Of a stretch of DNA of 64,000 nucleotides, positions 1 to 11,638 are shown piece after piece. Source of the stretch: Prostheceraeus crozeri (lineage: Eukaryota > Platyhelminthes > Polycladida > Euryleptidae). Position 1 is the first letter of the stretch, and every line of letters begins with the position of its first letter. The stretch is taken from contig CAJQUW010000514.1 in NCBI GenBank assembly GCA_907163375.1, positions 62,001-126,000 on the forward strand, given 5' to 3'. The notes under the pieces were generated by a model. That model had not been told where the DNA came from and searched no databases. It saw only the letters and a program-made list of their open reading frames with translations. The translations under genes and the position numbers were made by a program.

Positions 1-84
1 GTTGATGATAGACACTAACAATCTGATATGTCCAATTGTTCATAGCAATAGCACTGAGCTCCTGTACAGGTTCACCCTTCTTTG

Positions 85-774
85 ATATTCGTTTTGAGGC
101 AGCATTCTTCTCCGACTTGCGCTTCGTACCACTGCTGTTAAGGATTTGATCAATTATGTCGTCCACGTTGGGTGGTTTTGGAATATATAGGATGGATTCC
201 ATATGCATGGAGAGAGAGGCTATTTTATTATCCTTGTGACGACCATAATATAGCCCATTCACTTTGAAAAGGATATCCCAAGTACCTTCTCCGAGCTCGT
301 CGCATGTGATGGATGTTGAATGATCTCCCTCCTTCTTATAGTAAGTACACCAATGTGATACCGGTAGGCAAATGTGATTACCATCCCAAATCTTTCTATA
401 GGGAGTATCCTTGTCATCTCTCGCCTTCCACTCTTGAGCAAGAGGAGTAGGAATGTCCATATTTAATGTCACGTACTCCTCAATAATATCAAGTTGGCGG
501 CGAATGTACGGACTCACGGGGATCAGTATGTAGTCCCCATACTGATTGCGCATTATCTTGACATCTGTGGAAGGGAGCATTCCCGTTTGGAGTACTACGC
601 TATGATCGTCATAACGCAAGACTTGTTTAAATTTACGTTGTAGCGGTGTAGGATTATGTACCTTGGTTGTTTCTTCCACTGGCCTCAGTTGTGGATGATC
701 TGATCGTAGCGAACCTTGTAACGTTTGACCGCCATTTTGTCCTACTAGTGCAGCAGATGGAGTAGATGCCTGAA
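85..774 (-). pseudogene. Copy of the P1 right-end 204-residue gene
   Basis: This stretch on the minus strand matches the P1 gene at 34510-35214 at high identity. It keeps the short upstream intron layout: an ATG at 837-839 is followed at once by a GTAAGT donor, and the acceptor lies near 775. A TATA-like box (CTATATAAATAG on the minus strand, 937-948) lies upstream. The function is unknown in P1, so no function is claimed here. The copy appears broken, with a few breaks, and bases 1-84 are a leftover of the neighbouring exonuclease-like gene. Confidence 0.6.
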
Positions 775-1010
775 AATGAAAAAGATTGTATTAAGTTTAC
801 GTTCAAGGGAGGAGAGGGAGGGAAGTAGCGACTTACCATTTTAGTTGGATAATAGAATAGGGAACTAGAGAGAGAAAATGTGCGCCCGTCACTCGTGTGA
901 TTCAACGATGGAATGATTCTCACTGTGGAAGGCTCGCTATTTATATAGAAATGCTTGATTCTCATTGGATGACGATCCTCATTGGACAATAACATCAAGC
1001 TGATTCCAAA

Positions 1011-1928
1011 TCTGGCCTCCGTTTTCCAATCCGATGCTTCGTTTTGAAGCTACAGCCCAAAACGTCCCAAATTCTAACTCTGTCGTTTTTCGCCAATCTC
1101 CCAAAATCTTGAATGGTGTCTCACATCTAAACGAAGACAGATATGAACAAGCCGATTCTTTCAGTGAATTTGTCTCACACTTAGCTTTCAAACGAGCTAT
1201 TGCACGACTTTCTACGATCACTAGAAGCAAAATTGGAAGTTTGGTGCCGAGGGGGGGGAGGTCCATGAAATTTGATGGAACTTGTTGTGGTAAAGGTCCC
1301 AGGTCGAAATGCGACGCTTTGGAAAATTTTCAAAATTTTGTCCATACAAAGTCACTTTTAGGTGAGCTCCGACCTAAAATCTTGTAACAGCTCTAACTTT
1401 TGAATGGCTGGTCCGATTGACTCGCAACAAAAATGTCACCGAGCAGTTTTTTCTCCTCTTTCAAACGAGTATCTATAAGACAAAATCCATCAACTAGAAC
1501 CAAAATTAGAAGATCGCTGTCGGGGGGGGGGGTCAGTGAAATTTGATGAAACAAACTTTGGTCAGGGTCCCAGGTCGAAATGCCACACTTTGGAAAATTT
1601 TCAAAATTTTGTCCATACAAAGCCACTCTGACACTTAGGATTTTTTCAGGTGAGCTCCGACATTCCACCCTCCCAACCTGGCCGGCACACCACGCCAACC
1701 TGGAGAGCGCATCACAAACCACCGCTCGCTACGTCGGCGGGTCAGAGGGGGGGACGTCAGACTCGGAGCAACACGGCGGCTCACCACGACCGACTCGGCT
1801 GACAGGAGGGGGGGGACGTCAGACTCGAAGCAACACGGCGGCTCACCACGACCGACTCGGCTGACAGGAGGGGGGGGACGTCAGCGACGGCGGCCATCTT
1901 GCGCGGTGGAGGAGTTTTACTTACTACT
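1011..1928 (+). repeat. Terminal repeat R1 of the P1 family
   Basis: This is a diverged copy of the ~488-bp unit seen in tandem at 35455-37784, followed by three poly-G-bearing subrepeats (near 1520, 1808 and 1868) and the terminus TTACTACT at 1921-1928. It is in the same orientation as R3 and R6 and inverted relative to R2 and R4. The last ~60 bases differ from the termini of R2-R4, so this is a different subfamily copy. Confidence 0.75.
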
Positions 1929-3492
1929 GAGAAAAGTACAAATAAAATCACCAAGGTAGTCTCAAAGAATACTTCAGTTACTTCTGGACACACAGAGGAG
2001 GACCGAAATACGAAATGAACATAGACTCCAAAATAGGCAAAGTGACTGGAGACCTGGGGACACTCAAAATGGGAAAATAAGAGGAAAACACTCTGCCACT
2101 GAAACGATCGCAGTCCAACACATGACGGCAGATGGCGCTGGAAGGTTCTTCTTTGGAACGTGGACATCGACGATTGCCAAGCTCCAGCCATTTCGGGAAA
2201 TGTTCTCTCATCCGGACCCTGAAACACCTCTCAGTGCGCCCTACGTAGCTGTCTTCGCAGTCACATGAAAACTTGTAGATAAGGCAGGCACGACTGAGAG
2301 GTGGTACAGCATCCTTCAGAGAGCGGACAGGAACCTGACGAGTGGAAAACACCAAAACTGGCTCACACGCAGAAAAAACACTGAGTGCAGGACACAACAC
2401 GTCGTCGAATAGTTCGACTCACATTATTACCCCGAAAAGGAACTCTAAGAAATATCTGCTCACAGGCAGGTCCAAGAATAGGCTCAACAAAACGATTACC
2501 ACAATATCAATCAATGAATGACATAGGATAGCCATTTCTCAGAAGAGTTTGCCTTAAAAAATCACACTCAGCATCCAATTCAGATGCAGAACACAAACGA
2601 CGAGCTCTATCGAACAATGATCTTATTAAATTTATTTTATATACACGTGGTACAAAGCTTGAATAATGTAAGTGCAGTCCCGTCCAAGAGAACTTACGGA
2701 AAATGGAAAAAATTACGCTGTCATCCCTGGAACGAGTTACAATAACGTCCAATATCCAACTACCTCCAAAGGTAGTTTGGAGTCATACTTAAACTCATAA
2801 GTGAAATTCAAGCTATGATGAGCAGCATTTAGTGAACTAAGAAGCAGAAGAGCATCAGACCTTGAATTTACAATAGCAAAAGTGTCATCTACGTATCTCA
2901 CGTAGTAAGAAGTCAGAGATTTTATAGATGGTGAAAGAACATTAGTCTCTAGAAAACCAAGAAAAATGTTACTGAGAATGGGTCCAAGTGGGCTACCCAT
3001 GGCAACACCATCCGTTTGGCGATACAACTTGACTTGCGCCGTTAAAGGAGAACTGCACATTTTCGGAACACAAAAGGATGAACTCGCAAAGTTGGTCGAT
3101 GGGCACTGGCAATGGAATGTGATAATCCAGGACAATACGGCCAATCATGTCGACTGTGTCCCGTAGAGGAACATTCGTGAAGAGGGAAGTGATGTCAAAA
3201 GACGTGAAAGCAGAATTCGTTGATACCTGATGATCCTTCAGACTTGTCACGAACTCAAGAGAATCCTTGATACAAAATTCTGAGACACAATCAGCAATGG
3301 GCTCCAGAATACGGCACAACCATTTGGCAAGATTCACAGTGGGAGTGTTGACCATAGATAAAATCGGTCTCAGCGGCACGTCCTGCTTATGGATCTTGGG
3401 TAGACCATAAAGTCTTGGGATGTGAGAGCCAGTGAACTTCAATTTCTTCACTGTTGAGTCATCAATGATATTGGCCTTCCTCAGAGCACGTA
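1929..3492 (-). mobile_element. Penelope-like retroelement, RT and GIY-YIG part
   Basis: The minus strand encodes the 3' two thirds of a Penelope-like element. The reverse transcriptase shows RLYGLPKIHK, VPLRPILS, TSLFTNVPL, a DGVAMGSPLGP stretch and the catalytic YVRYVDDTFA, all typical of the family. Near 2140-2290 lies a GIY-YIG endonuclease signature, IYKFSCDCEDSYVGRT, followed by R..EH, as in endonuclease-bearing Penelope-like elements. The reading frame changes several times, so this copy is dead. E2 splits it from its N-terminal part at 13149-13884. Codons either side of the E2 target duplication continue in one frame (SLR then ALRK), which fixes the order of the two parts. Both outer edges of the element abut P1-family Polinton termini. 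Confidence 0.88.
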
Positions 3493-5075
3493 AGTAGTAA
3501 TAAAACGGCGAACACTCGACCGGCGCGCCCCCCCCCTCTGGAACGGCAGAGTGTCGTGGTCGGCCGCCGTGGTGCTTCGGGTCTGACTCCCCCCCCCTCT
3601 GGAACGACAGAGGTTGTGGTCTGTCGTGGTGTGCCGGCCAGGTTGGTCCACGTTCACAAAATGTTCGCTGACTCCCCCCCTCTGGAACGACAGAGTGTCG
3701 TGGTGGACTTGGGCGACCGCCAGGATTTGTCTTGAGGCTATAGTGTGTGATGGTTTTCGTGCAATCTGCTGAATGTTGGGTTGTAAAATGGGCTGTTTCG
3801 AGTGGAAGGAGTGCTCGGATGTGAAAACGGAGGCCAGATTCGGATTCAGCGTGAAATTCTGCATCGGTATGGTGAATTTGAACGCAATCGGAGAGAAAAA
3901 TTTTCGCTGACGTCCCCAACCTCTGGAGAGCTAGCTTCGATTTTGGCTTCCAGTGGACGGATTTAGTCATGCAATAGCTCGTTTGAAAGCTAAGAGTGAG
4001 ACAAGTTCACTGAAAGAAACGGCTTGTTCATATCTGTCTTCGTTTAGATGTGAGACGCCATTTAAGATTTTGGGACATTGGCGAAAAACGACAGAGTTAG
4101 AATTTGGGACGTTTTGGGCTGTAGCTTCAAAACGAGGCATCGGATTGGAAAACGGATTTCAGATTTGGAATCAGCGTGAAATTCTCTATCTGTATGGTGA
4201 GTTTCAAGTCAATCGGAGAGAAAAAATTTTCAACATTTTTCGAAAAAACGACAGAGTTAAAATTTGGGACGTTTTGGTCTGTAGCGCCCAAACGAAGCAT
4301 CGGATGAGAAAACGGAGGCCAGATTCGGATTCAGCGTGAAATTCTGCATCGGTATGGTGAATTTGAACGCAATGGGAGAGAAAAATTTTTGATGACGCCC
4401 CCCCCCTCTGGACAGCTAGCTTCGATCTTGGCTTCCAATCGGCTTCTTCCTATCTGTCTTCGTTTAGATGTGAGACGCCATTTAAGATTTTGGGACATTG
4501 GCGAAAAACGACAGTTAGAATTTGGGACGTTTTGGGCTGTAGCTTCAAAACGAAGCATCGGATTGGAAAACGGATTTCAGATTTGGAATCAGCGTGAAAT
4601 TCTCTATCTGTATGGTGAGTTTCAAGTCAATCGGAGTGAAAAAATTTTCAACATTTTTCGAAAAAACGACAGAGTTAGAATTTGGGACGTTTTGGTGTGT
4701 AGCGCCAAAACGAACCATCGGATGAGAAAACGGAGGCCAGATTCGGATTCAGCATGAAATTCTGCATCGGTATGGTGAATTTGAACGCCATCGGAGAGAA
4801 AAAATTTTCGCTGACGTCCCCCCCCCTCTGGACAGCTCGCTTCGATCTTGGCTTCTAGTGGACGGATTTTGTCGTGCCATAGCTCGTTTGAAAGCTAAGA
4901 GTGAGACAAATTCACTGAAAGAATCGGCTTGTTCATATATGTCCTCGTTTAGATGTGAGACGCCATTTAAGATTTTGGGACATTGGCGAAAAACGACAGA
5001 GTTAGAATTTGGGACGTTTTGGGCTGTAGCGTCAAAACGAAGCATCAGATTGGAAAACGGATTTCAGAACGGAAC
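3493..5075 (-). repeat. Left terminal repeat R2 of E2
   Basis: Starting at AGTAGTAA, this repeat holds three poly-C/poly-G subrepeats of about 70-80 bp (3530-3700), a ~170-bp unique stretch, then about two and a half diverged copies of the ~488-bp unit. Similarity ends near 5075. It is inverted with respect to R3 at 11293-13148. Confidence 0.85.
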
Positions 5076-5164
5076 GCGTTTGTCAAGCTTGATTCTATCA
5101 TGTCAGGACTACACACATTTGATTTACAAAACATGCTTTGAATACTCATACGATGAAGTTCTTT

Positions 5165-6535
5165 CTTTCATTTATTTCTAACGTACACACTGTTGAAACT
5201 TTATTTTTCAACTTGTAAACTGTTGAAACTTTATTTTGTTTCAAATATATAAACAGCTAAAACTTTATTTCTAACATACACACTGTTGAAACTTTATTTT
5301 TAACTTGTAAACGGCTGAAACTTTATTTCTAGCACACAAAGCGCTTAAACTTTATTTCCATCATACACACTATTGAAACTTTATTTTAATCTGTAAACTG
5401 TTGAAACGATATTTTTATTTACAACTAGTAGAATGCTGAGTCTAACTTGCAAACTAGTAAATCCTACGATCGTACTTTACAAACAGATAAAACTTTATTT
5501 CTAACGTAGACACTGTTGAAACTTTATTTTTAACTTGTAAACGGTTGAAACTTTATTTCTAACGTACACACTATTGAAACTTTATTTTTAATTTGTAAAC
5601 TGGTGAAACTTCATTTTATTTCTAACATACTAGCTGATAAAACTTTATTCTTAACTTGTAAACTGGTGAAGCTTCATTTTATTTCTAACATACAAACAGA
5701 TAAAACTTTATTCTTAACATACACACTATTGAAACATTAGTTTTAACTTGCAAACTATTGAAACTTTATTTTTAACTTGTTAACGGTTGAAACTTTGTTT
5801 TATGTCTAACATACAAACAGATAAAACTTTATTATTAACTTGTAAACTGATGAAACTTCATTTTATTTCTAACATAGAAACAGATAGAACTTTATTCTTA
5901 ACATACGCACTATTGAAACATTAGTTTTAACTTGCAAACTATTGAAACTTTATTTTTAACTTGTAAACGGTTGAAACTTTGTTTTAATTCTAACATACAA
6001 ACAGATAAAACTTTATTCTTAACATACACACTATTGAAACTTTATTTCTAACGTACACACTATTGAAACTTTATTTTTTAACTTGTAAACTGGTGAAACT
6101 TTATTTCATTTCTAACATACAAGCAGATAAAATTTATTCTTAACTTGTAAACCGGCGAAACTTCATTTTATTTCTAACATATAAACAGATAGAACTTTAT
6201 TCTTAACATATACACTATTGAAACTTCATTTTTAACTTGTAAACGGTTGAAACTTTATTTTATTTTTAACATACAAACAGCTAAAACTTTATTTCTAACG
6301 TATACACTGTTGAAACTTTATTTTTAACTTGTAAACTCTTGAAACTTTATTTTATTTCTAACATACAAGCTGATAAAATTTATTCTTAACATACGCACTA
6401 TTGAAACATTAGTTTTAACTTGTAAACTATTGAAACTTTATTTTTAACTTGTTAACGGTTGAAACTATATCTTTCATTTACAAATTATAGAACGCTTAGT
6501 CTAACTTGCAAACTAGTAAATCTTATTCGTCATCA
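5165..6535. repeat. AT-rich minisatellite in E2
   Basis: About 1.4 kb is built from variants of a roughly 35-50-bp unit containing GAAACTTTATTT, followed by CTAACATACAAAC or TTAACTTGTAAAC. The units are irregular in length and alternate between two spacer types. No gene was seen. Confidence 0.85.
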
Positions 6536-6684
6536 AATCTAACTGTTTAAATCCTCATCATGGAAATCAATGTTCCACAGTCCTTTGAAAAAGATATGAT
6601 CGACCTTCATCCAACCCATCCGTCGCATGATAACAACAACTCTTCGCATAATAACATTTATTGAATAACTATAACAAGCATGCA

Positions 6685-7215
6685 TTATAAATCAATGGTT
6701 TGAAACAGATAAAATAGATACAGCTGGTAACTGTCATATAGCGAGCAATGATGACCATACAGGACTTTGGCAGTGTTGAGGTAAGGAGGAAAGAAGCATT
6801 GGTTATGAACGTAGCTACTACAACGAACAGACAAAATAGGAACAGACAAATCCTTAAAACGTTTCGTGACTTCATGATAGTGTTGATTCACTCTACTATC
6901 CCAAGGTGGGAGCAAAATGTCATCAATGATTAGATTGGGAAATACTTTCCTCTCCTTACCAGGATTATTACAAAAGATGCGTATAACATTGAAAGCAGCT
7001 AACCATCGTTTAAAGTCAATAAGAAGAGCACTCTCACAAGAAAAGCCATAGTCTTGCAAATATTTCAGATTAAGTCCATGAATGTGTTTTCTCGCCCATT
7101 GATCAACATTGGGATCGCAGTTGGCATGTTGATGATAGACACTAACAATCTGATATGTCCAATTGTTCATAGCAATAGCACTGAGCTCCTGTACAGGTTC
7201 ACCCTCACAATCCAT
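6685..7215 (-). CDS. DEDD-exonuclease-like Polinton protein, E2 copy
   Basis: An open frame of 176 residues is almost identical to the P1 gene at 33767-34297. It starts MDCEGEPVQELSAI and has HIHGLN about 45 residues later. That D.E start plus an HGLN block resembles the first motifs of DEDD 3'-5' exonucleases, in which DxE binds metal and HG(I/L) follows. The resemblance is by eye only. The C-terminal third is rich in Cys and aromatic residues and may not be in the true frame. It is one of three related copies in the window (a remnant lies at 1-84). Confidence 0.45.
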   Translation of the reverse strand: MDCEGEPVQELSAIAMNNWTYQIVSVYHQHANCDPNVDQWARKHIHGLNLKYLQDYGFSCESALLIDFKRWLAAFNVIRIFCNNPGKERKVFPNLIIDDILLPPWDSRVNQHYHEVTKRFKDLSVPILSVRCSSYVHNQCFFPPYLNTAKVLYGHHCSLYDSYQLYLFYLFQTIDL

Positions 7216-7267
7216 AAAAATGATGATAGAAGCCTAAAACGGAAATTTACACATCTAAGGAAACGTT

Positions 7268-7393
7268 CTATAACATATTACAAAATGAAGAATTACATCG
7301 ATGCTCTTCACGACAAAATACACAAATGATATGATGGCAACGAAGAAGTAAAATGTATCTAATAAGACCACGTCTACGACACTCAAAGCACAT
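7268..7393 (-). CDS. Small RING-like zinc-binding protein, E2 copy
   Basis: This reads MCFECRRRG, then RCHHIICVFC, then a Cys-rich tail, giving the spacing C-x2-C, C-x-H, C-x2-C of a compact RING-type finger in about 41 residues. It matches 34350-34475 in P1. The true start is unclear; an upstream exon is possible. A ubiquitin-ligase-like role is inferred from the pattern only. Confidence 0.35.
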   Translation of the reverse strand: MCFECRRRGLIRYILLLRCHHIICVFCREEHRCNSSFCNML

Positions 7394-7757
7394 AAGCGAA
7401 TTGTCATAGGGTAGAGTTAGGAAAGGACTAGTAATTCTCCTTCTTTGATTTGCGTTTTGATGCAGCATTCTTCTCCGACTTGCGCTTCGTACCACTGCTG
7501 TTAAGGATTTGATCAATTATGTCGTCCACATTGGGGGGTTGGCAAGGTGAAGATTGCATTTCAAAATTTCTAGAATTTCTCGATTAAGCTGCTAAATTTC
7601 AACAGAGAGAGAGAGAAAATGTGCGTCCGTCACTCGTGTGATTCAACGATGGAATGATTCTCACTGTGGAAGGTTCGCTATTTATATAGAAATGCTTGAT
7701 TCTCATTGGATGATGATCCTCATTCGACAATAACATCAAGCTGATTCCAAATCTGGC

Positions 7758-9075
7758 ACGCTAACGAGTGTGACTGCAGAAACATTTCTTCAACGTTCGC
7801 TACGTTTCACAACAACCTGTCAAAGATTTCTTACAAACTTATTTCAACATTTGCATTTAAATGAACATGTGCTTCACATATTCTACACGAACGGTTAACG
7901 CATGTAATATAAAACCCTAAATCCAACCGTAGAGGAGCCTAGCCTTGGATTATGAACTTTACAATCCATGCGATTCAATGTCATGGAACTAGCTCTCATA
8001 CACTCAACGTGTGTGACAACATCTGGTATTATAAAACATTCAACGCTGACTATAAGACCTTGTATGAAACAATCTACACACCGCAGTAAAACTTTCTAGC
8101 GCTGTGGTGAACACTGTTTTCATATAACATTCTAAACTCGCAGTCTTACTTCAGTAGAAAACTGCTTTTACTAAACCTGATGAAGCTAATCTAACAGTCA
8201 TGAAGTTTGAATTCCTAATAGGGAAACATTTGACAACTGTCTCCAATAAAACTTTCTAACACTGTGAAAGTAAGTTACAAGACGATCTACACCGTGCAGT
8301 AAAACCTTCAAAAACTTTCTAGTGCTGTGATCAGTTCGGTCAGTCATACAACGTCAATGATCAAACTTTATTTTCACAAACGTGCGTCGCGGTAAATTAT
8401 TTGACTACACTAACGCTTACATTTCATGACATGTGTGTTTCATAAAACGTCATGATCAAACTTTTCTAACTATACATCAACCTGTGTTGCAGTAAAACTT
8501 TTACAAACCATGATACACTTTCTAACGACACTCACGAATACAACTTCGATGATCAGGCTTTACTTTCTCAAACGGGTGTCACAGTAAAATTATTTGACTA
8601 CACTAACTTTGCAAACCATGATACAGTTTCTGACTAGACTTACAAATAAAACGTTGATGATCAAATGAAACGTTGATGATCAAACTTTTCTAACTATACA
8701 TCAACCTGTGTTGCAGTAAAACTTTTACAAACCATGATACACTTTCTAACGACACTCATGAATACAACTTCGATGATCAGACTTTACTTTCTCAAACGGG
8801 TGTCACAGTAAAATTATTTGACTACACTAACTTTGCAAGCCATGATACAGTTTCTGACTAGACTTACAAATAAAACGTTGATGATCAAACTTTCTAACTA
8901 TACATCAACCTGTGTTGCAGTAAAACTTTTGTACAACATGATAAAGTTTCTGACTACACTAACTTTGCTTTTACAAACCATGATACAGTTTCTGACTAGA
9001 CTTACGAATACAACGTTGATGATCAAACTTTTCTACCTATACATCAACCTGTGCTGCAGTAAAACCTTTGTACGA
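7758..9075. repeat. Tandem and interspersed repeats in E2
   Basis: From about 8380 to 9065 a unit of roughly 230 bp repeats about three times with internal deletions. Its landmarks are GATGATCAAACTTTTCTAAC, CATCAACCTGTGTTGCAG and ACCATGATACA(C/G)TTTCT. The stretch 7758-8380 holds looser versions of the same phrases. No gene was recognised; open frames here are by-products of the repeat. Confidence 0.7.
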
Positions 9076-9357
9076 CACTGACAAGAGCTTGTTCACTAGC
9101 AAAGAGAGAAGTCTGTGATGTGTTGCGTGTGGCACATGAATGTCCTCCCTTCATTCCATTCATCATTTTTCTTCCCCTCTGCATTCCATATCCGTAGATA
9201 TGTGGCGGACTTGGGACCGCTTTAGCTGCATTAGAAGGTTGGCCCTTAAGAGAGCCCATGGGTCGTTCTCGGGATGATTGAAGGAATATGGGACTCAACT
9301 TGCCGCTTCGCCACCGGCTCGTTGACGGAAGCAGGTGGGCGCTTCTCATTGATATCT
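9044..9357 (-). other. Possible downstream exon of the E2 zinc-finger gene
   Basis: On the minus strand a good acceptor (TTCTTTCTTTACAG, ending at 9358) is followed by an open stretch. Its phrase ENDPWALLRA resembles ENEPTALIRA and ENEPSALLRA at 17270-17300 and 17800-17830 in P1, which also follow or neighbour an acceptor downstream of the matching zinc-finger gene. This suggests a shared last exon, but the donor that would pair with it is only weakly placed near 9400. Confidence 0.35.
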
Positions 9358-9380
9358 GTAAAGAAAGAAGTTGTTAGTTA

Positions 9381-10532
9381 TCATCTTGAACCATAAGTTA
9401 CTTGTTTTAACTTAAAGATCTTCTCCGGACGTGGTTCGAACAGGAATCCTGTGATTGCTTCCTTATGGTCGAATGTAAAATGAAGGCATTCGATACCTTT
9501 TTTAGCCCTGCTGTAACACATTTCGTCTTTGCCACGTTCACAGAGGAGCGGTCTTGCGGGCACACCTCCTTTCTTATCTAGGGGAATGTGGAGGCGACTT
9601 GATCGTCGAGTACTGCTACTCATCACTTGTTGGTGCAGCTCCTGATTAGTCGCCACCACCTTCCCCAACTGCTTTCGCAGCCCTTCCAACTCCTCCCTCA
9701 TCTTTCTCAACTCCTTCTCCTGACTCTCTCTCTCGATCAGGAGCTGTTCTTCTCTAGCCTTACTAGCGAGATGCGAGAACCTCTCGCGATCGAGCTGTCC
9801 TTCTTTCTCAAAAAGACTAGCTTGAGTCTTCTTGAGCTCCTGAGTGACTCGCGAGAGGTTCTCGGAACTCGCTTTATAGAAGAAACAGTCGCTCTTCCAC
9901 ACTTCCAACTCATTCTTCAGCTTGTCATAGTTATCGACCAGTGGTGGGCGCATAATGAAGTTGCGACATTGAGCCGCAATCCCACCACTGCTCGACGACT
10001 TAGCCGGCTGCACCTCGCTATCGAGGTCGACTTCCCTCACCGCCTCTACCTCGCTATCGAGGTAGACACTCTCGACTAGGTGAGCCTTCGCCGAGCCTTT
10101 TTCCTCCTCCTCCTCTTCCTCACTGTCGCTGCTACTAGTAGCCGACTCATTGCTAGAGGAGGATTTACTCGACTTCGGAGAAGGCTCAATCGGGGTGGGT
10201 GAGAGAGCCTTTGCTGGCACACTAGATGAGGGAGGCTCTGCTGACGCGATAGACTCGACAGCGCACTGAGTCTCCAGAGCTTTTAACTCTGAGCTGAAGG
10301 GACTTTGCTTCGTCTCCTCAGTCAGCTCTGGTTGACTGCAACTGCTATGCTTCGGATGCCACTCCGGTAACGTCTCGACAAGGCGAGATGTATTATGGCT
10401 TCTGCAAAAGTATCGAATGCCCCCTAGCATTCGCTTATTCACACAAGAGTGTTTCTTAAATGCATCACTGCGAAAGATTTTTCTGCAAACGCAGAGCTTG
10501 AAAGCCGTCTTGGCATTATTGTAGTTAACCAT
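9381..10532 (-). CDS. Zinc-finger / coiled-coil protein of E2
   Basis: A 383-residue frame begins at MVNYNNAK. This start is chosen because an acceptor (CCCTTTTCACTTCAG) lies three bases upstream, at 10536-10550. The N-terminus has a C-x-C...H-x-C cluster (LCVCRKIF, then KKHSC) and a second Cys/His group before residue 70. Residues ~75-170 are Ser/Pro/Glu-rich and acidic (a run of seven Glu). Residues ~190-310 form a heptad-rich coiled coil. The P1 gene at 15985-17187 is its paralogue, in mirror position beside the matching terminal repeat. The role is unknown; a DNA-binding terminal or regulatory protein is a guess from the fingers plus dimerising coil. The frame is open in this copy. Confidence 0.65.
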   Translation of the reverse strand: MVNYNNAKTAFKLCVCRKIFRSDAFKKHSCVNKRMLGGIRYFCRSHNTSRLVETLPEWHPKHSSCSQPELTEETKQSPFSSELKALETQCAVESIASAEPPSSSVPAKALSPTPIEPSPKSSKSSSSNESATSSSDSEEEEEEEKGSAKAHLVESVYLDSEVEAVREVDLDSEVQPAKSSSSGGIAAQCRNFIMRPPLVDNYDKLKNELEVWKSDCFFYKASSENLSRVTQELKKTQASLFEKEGQLDRERFSHLASKAREEQLLIERESQEKELRKMREELEGLRKQLGKVVATNQELHQQVMSSSTRRSSRLHIPLDKKGGVPARPLLCERGKDEMCYSRAKKGIECLHFTFDHKEAITGFLFEPRPEKIFKLKQVTYGSR

Positions 10533-10535
10533 TTT

Positions 10536-11638
10536 CTGAAGTGAAAAGGGGAAAACAATGATTATAAGTCCGTAAACGTTTGATAGCAAACGATTGATTC
10601 CTAGTTTATAAAATCGGAAAACAATGATTTTTACGCTTAGTGAGGAATGATAGATTTGAGTGTAGTGAGTGGCACTCGATTCCGTCGACAGCCCGAAGGC
10701 CTTGTACTGATCACTAGGGAAGTGAGAGATCTTCCCCGATACCCGCTATTTACAGCTGAAGACATCATTGTCACTGCCCCGAAGTGGTAACAACAACGCC
10801 GAGTCAAAGGTAGTGAACAGTAGCTGGGATCTAATCCCTCAAAGCTGCCTTAGACTTAGTTAAATTTGAAATCTGATAGCAGATTTGAACTCAGCATACT
10901 TGAAAACCTTGAGGAAACATCCCAAGTTATTGCTTTGATCAGCTTGATAGCAAGCCGTAGAGAGCTTGATTCACCAGCGTTTTGCAATGGAGATGTTTAG
11001 AGGCCACCCATGACAAGATAGCTAAGACTCAACCGATTGGCGTTCAAAGTGCTACGTTGAGAACTGTGTCAAATGCCTAACATGAGACATGAGTTGTCCC
11101 AGCGGTTACGGTCTAAACTATGACACACTCCCTTGCCACACTTATCACTACGGCATCGTCCGCCGTCCCGAAGGAACACCCTGTCAGTGGAATATTACAG
11201 CAAAACTCTCCGTGTCTTGCTCGCTTTCAGTAAAAAGCCGCTTATACCATGAGACGACTGGCTCAGACATCATTAAAAATGCTTTCATTGACTTCAGCAG
11301 GGTCGAAAACCCCAGAAAACCTCCAAAACTAGTGAATTTAAATTTTTTAACTTTTTAGCACTACTTATGAAATTTTATAAGTAGTCTATCACTTAGGGCA
11401 GGTCAATAGCGACCGAACCTTTTTTGAATCAAGTCAAACGGACTTGTAGAAGCAAAGTTACAAGCCTTTAAAGTTTTGGAGTCTTTTATGGCCTGGAGAC
11501 GAAGGCCATCTCCTGGCTAACCTCTAAGTCTGACGCCTTAGCTGATATCAGCAATGAAATTTTCTAAGTCGGCTTCTTACAGAAACCCGGGATTTGGAAT
11601 GTCCGAAGCTATCATCGGAGCTCAGAGAGACGACTTAC
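10536..11638 (-). other. Leader intron of the E2 zinc-finger gene
   Basis: The minus-strand donor is GCCAACG|GTAAGTCG at 11638 and the acceptor CTTCAG lies at 10536. The intron is about 1.1 kb. The donor and promoter lie within the terminal repeat and are repeated in P1 (15308). Beyond the shared first ~345 bases of the intron, the sequence is not similar between the copies. Confidence 0.6.

Larger units (their letters stand above)
1..1928 (-). mobile_element. Right end of a third P1-family Polinton (fragment)
   Basis: Bases 1-1010 closely match 34209-35455, the gene-bearing right end of P1, with one large internal deletion relative to it. They run directly into the same poly-G-bearing terminal repeat (1011-1928), in the same orientation. 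The element therefore enters from outside the window and ends here. Its last bases, TTACTACT at 1921-1928, match the P1/E2 terminus AGTAGTAA read inwards. The close match to P1 suggests a young copy. It is only a fragment here and looks broken. Confidence 0.8.
6557..7757 (-). mobile_element. Internal copy of the P1 right-end gene block in E2
   Basis: This matches 33643-34620 and then 35308-35455 of P1 at high identity, with the stretch between them missing. It carries the exonuclease-like gene, a RING-like gene and the TATA region (7678-7690). It points the opposite way from what the P1 order would give in E2, so E2 was rearranged as well as shortened. Confidence 0.8.

Noticed and set aside
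2993-3970. A single fusion protein of terminal-repeat sequence and reverse transcriptase
   Set aside because: The upstream part is E2 terminal repeat and the downstream part is Penelope-like RT. The join is the E2 insertion boundary, not a gene start.
9627-10079. Plus-strand open frame of 150 codons
   Set aside because: It is antisense to the zinc-finger/coiled-coil gene, whose composition and splice signals support the minus strand.
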